The position numbers and the translations under genes are program-made. From Macrotrachela quadricornifera (taxonomy: Eukaryota; Rotifera; Eurotatoria; Philodinida; Philodinidae): a DNA stretch of 64,000 nucleotides. Under the pieces are notes generated by a model, which searched no databases, was not told the DNA's origin, and saw only the letters and a list, made by a program, of their open reading frames with translations. This document shows, in pieces, positions 60,872 to 64,000 of this stretch. The first letter of the stretch is position 1; each line of letters opens with the position of its first letter. The stretch covers positions 68,576 through 132,575 of the forward strand of contig JAJEKB010001381.1 in assembly GCA_022393335.1 (NCBI GenBank), written 5' to 3'.

Positions 60872-62359
60872 CAGGCTTCGTAGCGACTTATCGTCAAAAT
60901 ATAGGAATGTATAGGATTTTAGAGTCAGATTTTATATAGGATTTTTGTTAAAATATAGGACCTATATAGGATGATAACTTGTCATTGAAAAATCCCAAAT
61001 ACGCTTCTGTACATTATGATACTTTTACAGTCATATACAATTATAATTCAGGTTTAGCACAAAATAGAAAAAGAACTTATAAACCATGCGCTAAGAAAGA
61101 CTTTCAACAAGATATTTAATAAGGAAAAATATACAATAATATGTCTGTTCGATTTCTTCACGAATACTGACTTTATATCTTCAGAAAAACAATATACAAT
61201 AAAAAAAATGTATAACGAAAATGCATACAAAAAAATTTAAATATACACAGGGTGGGCCATAAATAACAGGGCGATAAGAAATTAAAATATCTCCATTGCA
61301 GCTTGAGTAAATTGGCTGATTTTTTTGTCAATTCAAGAGACATGTTCAAAGTTTATATTCATAAAGACACGCTTAGAGAGACCCTTTGTTAAGTATCAGT
61401 AGTGATTTCAACAAAAAAATTTTAGGTTTTCATGGATAAGAAAAAAAAACAACATCCTTAACAAAGGATCTCTCTAGACATGTCTTTGTGTATATAAAGC
61501 TGGGGCATGGCTCTACCATTGATAAAAATATCAGCTCGTTTGCTTGAGTCGTAATGGAGATATTGAATTCTTTTTCGACAGCCTGACTTGTCAGGATGAC
61601 CCAAAAAACCTACACAGCCGAAAAAAAATTGAATATCTCCATTTTGGCTCGAGTGAACAAGCTGATATTTTTATCAATGGTTGAGACATGCCCCAGCTTT
61701 ATATACACAAAGACATGTCTAGAGAGATCCTTTGTTAAGGATGTTGTTTTCTTTTCCTATCTATGAAAAAGTAAATTTTTTTTGTGAAGATTATTAGTGA
61801 TACTTAACAAAGGCTTTTTCTAATCGTGTTTATATAAATTTAAAGTGCAAACATACCTCTATTTTTGGTAAAAAAATCAGTCTGTTTGGTTGAGTTATAG
61901 CAGAGATATTCAATTTTTTCTCCGGTGCGTGGGTTTTTGACTGTTCTGTTCCTATCAGTGAAAAAGTAAAATTTTTTTGTTGAGATCACTACTGATACTT
62001 AACAAAGAGTCTCTCTATGCATGTCTTTATGAATATAAACTTTGAACATGTCTCTTGAATTGACAAAAAAATCAGTCCATTTACCCAAACTGCAATGGAG
62101 ATATTTTAATTTCTTATCGCCGTGTTATTTATGGCTCACCCTGTATATTGTCACTAGTTGCTGCTCACTTCTTTTAGAAGATACGAGTACAAAAATGTAT
62201 TTCAAAGTATTTTTCTATATGAAATGTATTAGTTTTTTGAAAAACATTCAATTTTCTAACATATAGGAAATATAGGAAAATTCCTCGAAAAAAAGAATTT
62301 ATAGGTCGATTTTTTTAAATATAGGAAATACAGGAAATATAGGACGACTACGAAGCCTG
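60872..62359. mobile_element. hAT-like element (atatagga-rich) carrying a nested MITE
   Basis: Ends caggcttcgtag (60872) and ctacgaagcctg (to 62359) are perfect inverted repeats. An 8-bp target duplication flanks them with one mismatch: tatgcgcg at 60864 and tatgcgca at 62360. The subterminal parts are tandem atatagga-type words. Most of the interior is the family-2 MITE at 61247-62144. Confidence 0.8.
61247..62144. mobile_element. Long family-2 MITE with multiple internal inverted units
   Basis: Ends acagggtgggccataaataa and ttatttatggctcaccctgt are inverted. The interior repeats a unit containing agacatgtctagagagatcc-like and aaagtaaa sequence in both orientations (about 61330, 61460, 61690, 61990), so it can fold into nested hairpins. 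Related to 30681-31106 and 34986-35233. Confidence 0.8.
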
Positions 62360-62367
62360 TATGCGCA

Positions 62368-63312
62368 ATGTTAGCGATGACTCAAATCATCACTCTCTTT
62401 TGTGCACGTGTTATTAAACCTATGACTTAGAATCACATTTTTCTTCTTTCCTTTTTCTTTTCATCATTCATGATGTATGATACATGACGCGTTGTGCCCA
62501 AAAATGTGATATATCATCACGTTTTTTCCTTCTTTTTTCTCATATATATACACCATTCTTTTTTCTTGTTTGAGGGGTGAGGATTGATTTTGTTATTCTA
62601 AATGGACTTTTTCTTCGAAAATAAAGTTTACGATATATACACACATTCTCACTCTCGTCCTCTCTCTTAGCCCTACAGACAAGCTAACACGCGAATATGA
62701 CAAAGACAGAGATTCCCTGGTCTCGAAAGCACTTTCTTGCAGGATATGAATGATTTTTAGAAATCCAATATCTCATGAAGGTAACATTCATTTTATATCT
62801 ATGAACTTTAAACACGTCAACTAAATTATGATGGTAATAGCCGACTTCCAGTAGAGAGCTTAACGACGTTTGCGTCGTGCTACCTTGTATTTATTCGAAA
62901 CAATACTTCCATTAACCTATGCTAATACATAAAAAAAAATGTATTATTTACTTTGACTAAACCATGAGCACTTACTAGTGAAAATGGCATGTCCTGTTAT
63001 AATAATATAAAAGAAAAAGAAAATTTTTACTTGAAATTAATAATTACTAACTTGAACTGTATAATTTATTGAAAAATGAATATGAAAAACAATAAAAGAC
63101 GAAAAATCTTTGAGTAGTAATAATCAATGTTTGACTATTATATATAGCCTAAAAATCGCTAGATTATTATTAGCTATCTGTATTAAATTATTGTCTAATG
63201 CAATAGTTAATGAAGCATTGATTGAATTACAATGTACGGCAAAAGTTTAAGTGAATTTTGTTTTTTTTCTGAATTTTTTTAGACAATTGTTTGATGAATA
63301 TTTTTTTTTTTA
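62368..63312. other. Intergenic AT-rich DNA
   Basis: Nothing recognised. Confidence 0.35.
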
Positions 63313-64000
63313 TATGAAAAGGTACTGACCCGATTCAAATGGTTATATAAATAGTAGGAGAGACCAGCAACATAATGTACTATAGAATGAAACTGTCTGT
63401 CTATGTAGATTTTTCTATGCAAAAATATGTTTAAATGCCTTTGAGTATTTCACATTTTCTAACCAAGAGATTTTTGCTAAGATGAAAAATAAATGCATCA
63501 ATCGATAGAAAATTTGATGCTCTATTAGCTGATAAAAAGAGATTCTTTCCCATACGTCGATCTTCGCTTTCAAAACTTGATTTTAGTGAGAATAGTCAGC
63601 AAAATTCCTCTTATGGCAATGTTTTATACATTCATAGAAAGAGTATTCAAAGTTGAATAAAAAGTTATATTTGAATTTCGAATATGACTGATTTTCGTGT
63701 CATCCTTACTCAAATAAAGTTTTAAGAAACACAACTAGTTTTTGTTTCTTAATTATTAAATGCTGACTATGCTCACTAAGACCAAGTTTTGAAAGTGAAG
63801 ATCGATTCTTGAGGAAAATATCTTGATTAGAAAATGTGAAATACTCAAAGACATTTAAACATATTTTTGTTTAGAAAAATATTATTTTAATGATGAAAAA
63901 TCTACATAGACAGATAGAGTCTCATTCTATAATACATTATGTAGTTGGTCTCTCCTACTATTTATATCACCATTTAAATCGGATCAATACCTTTTCATGT
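63313..64000. mobile_element. Hairpin MITE running to the window edge
   Basis: Left atgaaaaggtactgacccga pairs with the right end cggatcaataccttttcat. The arms also pair aaatagtaggagagaccagc with ttggtctctcctactattta and atgtttaaatgcctttgagt with actcaaagacatttaaacat. No ORF. The right terminus may extend past the window. Confidence 0.8.

Noticed and set aside
1..64000. tRNA, rRNA or other structured RNA genes
   Set aside because: None was recognised by eye; a tRNAscan or Infernal run would be needed to exclude them.

Overview
The window is AT-rich metazoan nuclear DNA. It has short (about 50 bp) GT-AG introns, compact genes separated by long TE-laden intergenic stretches, many hairpin-type MITEs, and two genes that look bacterial or fungal in origin. 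Intronless orphan rhodopsin-like GPCRs, death-fold/NHL receptors and apparent horizontally acquired enzymes together suggest a bdelloid rotifer (Rotaria- or Adineta-like). The organism is inferred; no species marker such as rRNA was seen. A 10-N gap at 26362-26371 shows this is a scaffold.

Layout. 0-5 kb: a five-exon hexosaminidase D (GH20) gene on +, with a dead mariner in intron 2 and a large hairpin MITE in intron 4. 5-9.8 kb: non-coding DNA with MITEs. 9.8-10.8 kb: an intronless GPCR. 12.3-12.6 kb: a relic of the cysteine-rich module family described below. 13.4-14.3 kb: an ABCB-type nucleotide-binding domain without its transmembrane part. 14.8-16.6 kb: a broken leucine-rich pseudogene carrying a GC-rich element. 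17.5-19.4 kb: a DED-TM-NHL gene. 20.9-21.7 kb: two nested hAT MITEs. 24.4-25.7 kb: a decayed non-LTR retrotransposon. 29.1-33.2 kb: two tandem minus-strand DED-TM-coiled-coil genes ending in two defensin-like (CS-alpha-beta) modules each; one has a transposon in its coding exon, the other has lost its DED start. 36.5-37.4 kb: EMC2. 39.8-40.5 kb: a B-box protein. 43.4-44.6 kb: a secreted DmpA-family peptidase. 46.5-47.5 kb: an ankyrin protein. 48.6-49.6 kb: bacterial-type NAD synthetase with introns. 52.2-52.6 kb: an unknown protein. 57.2-58.2 kb: a second GPCR. 58.9-64 kb: further hAT-like elements and MITEs.

The most interesting biology is the DED receptor set. Three genes share a proposed plan: cytosolic N-terminal death-effector-like domain, one membrane span, and an exchangeable extracellular region (NHL propeller in one, paired six-cysteine defensin-like modules in two). 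Every intron I could place in them is phase 1, so ectodomains could be swapped without breaking frame. The remaining genes are mainly housekeeping (ER insertion, NAD and glycan metabolism) and show no operon-like or pathway linkage.
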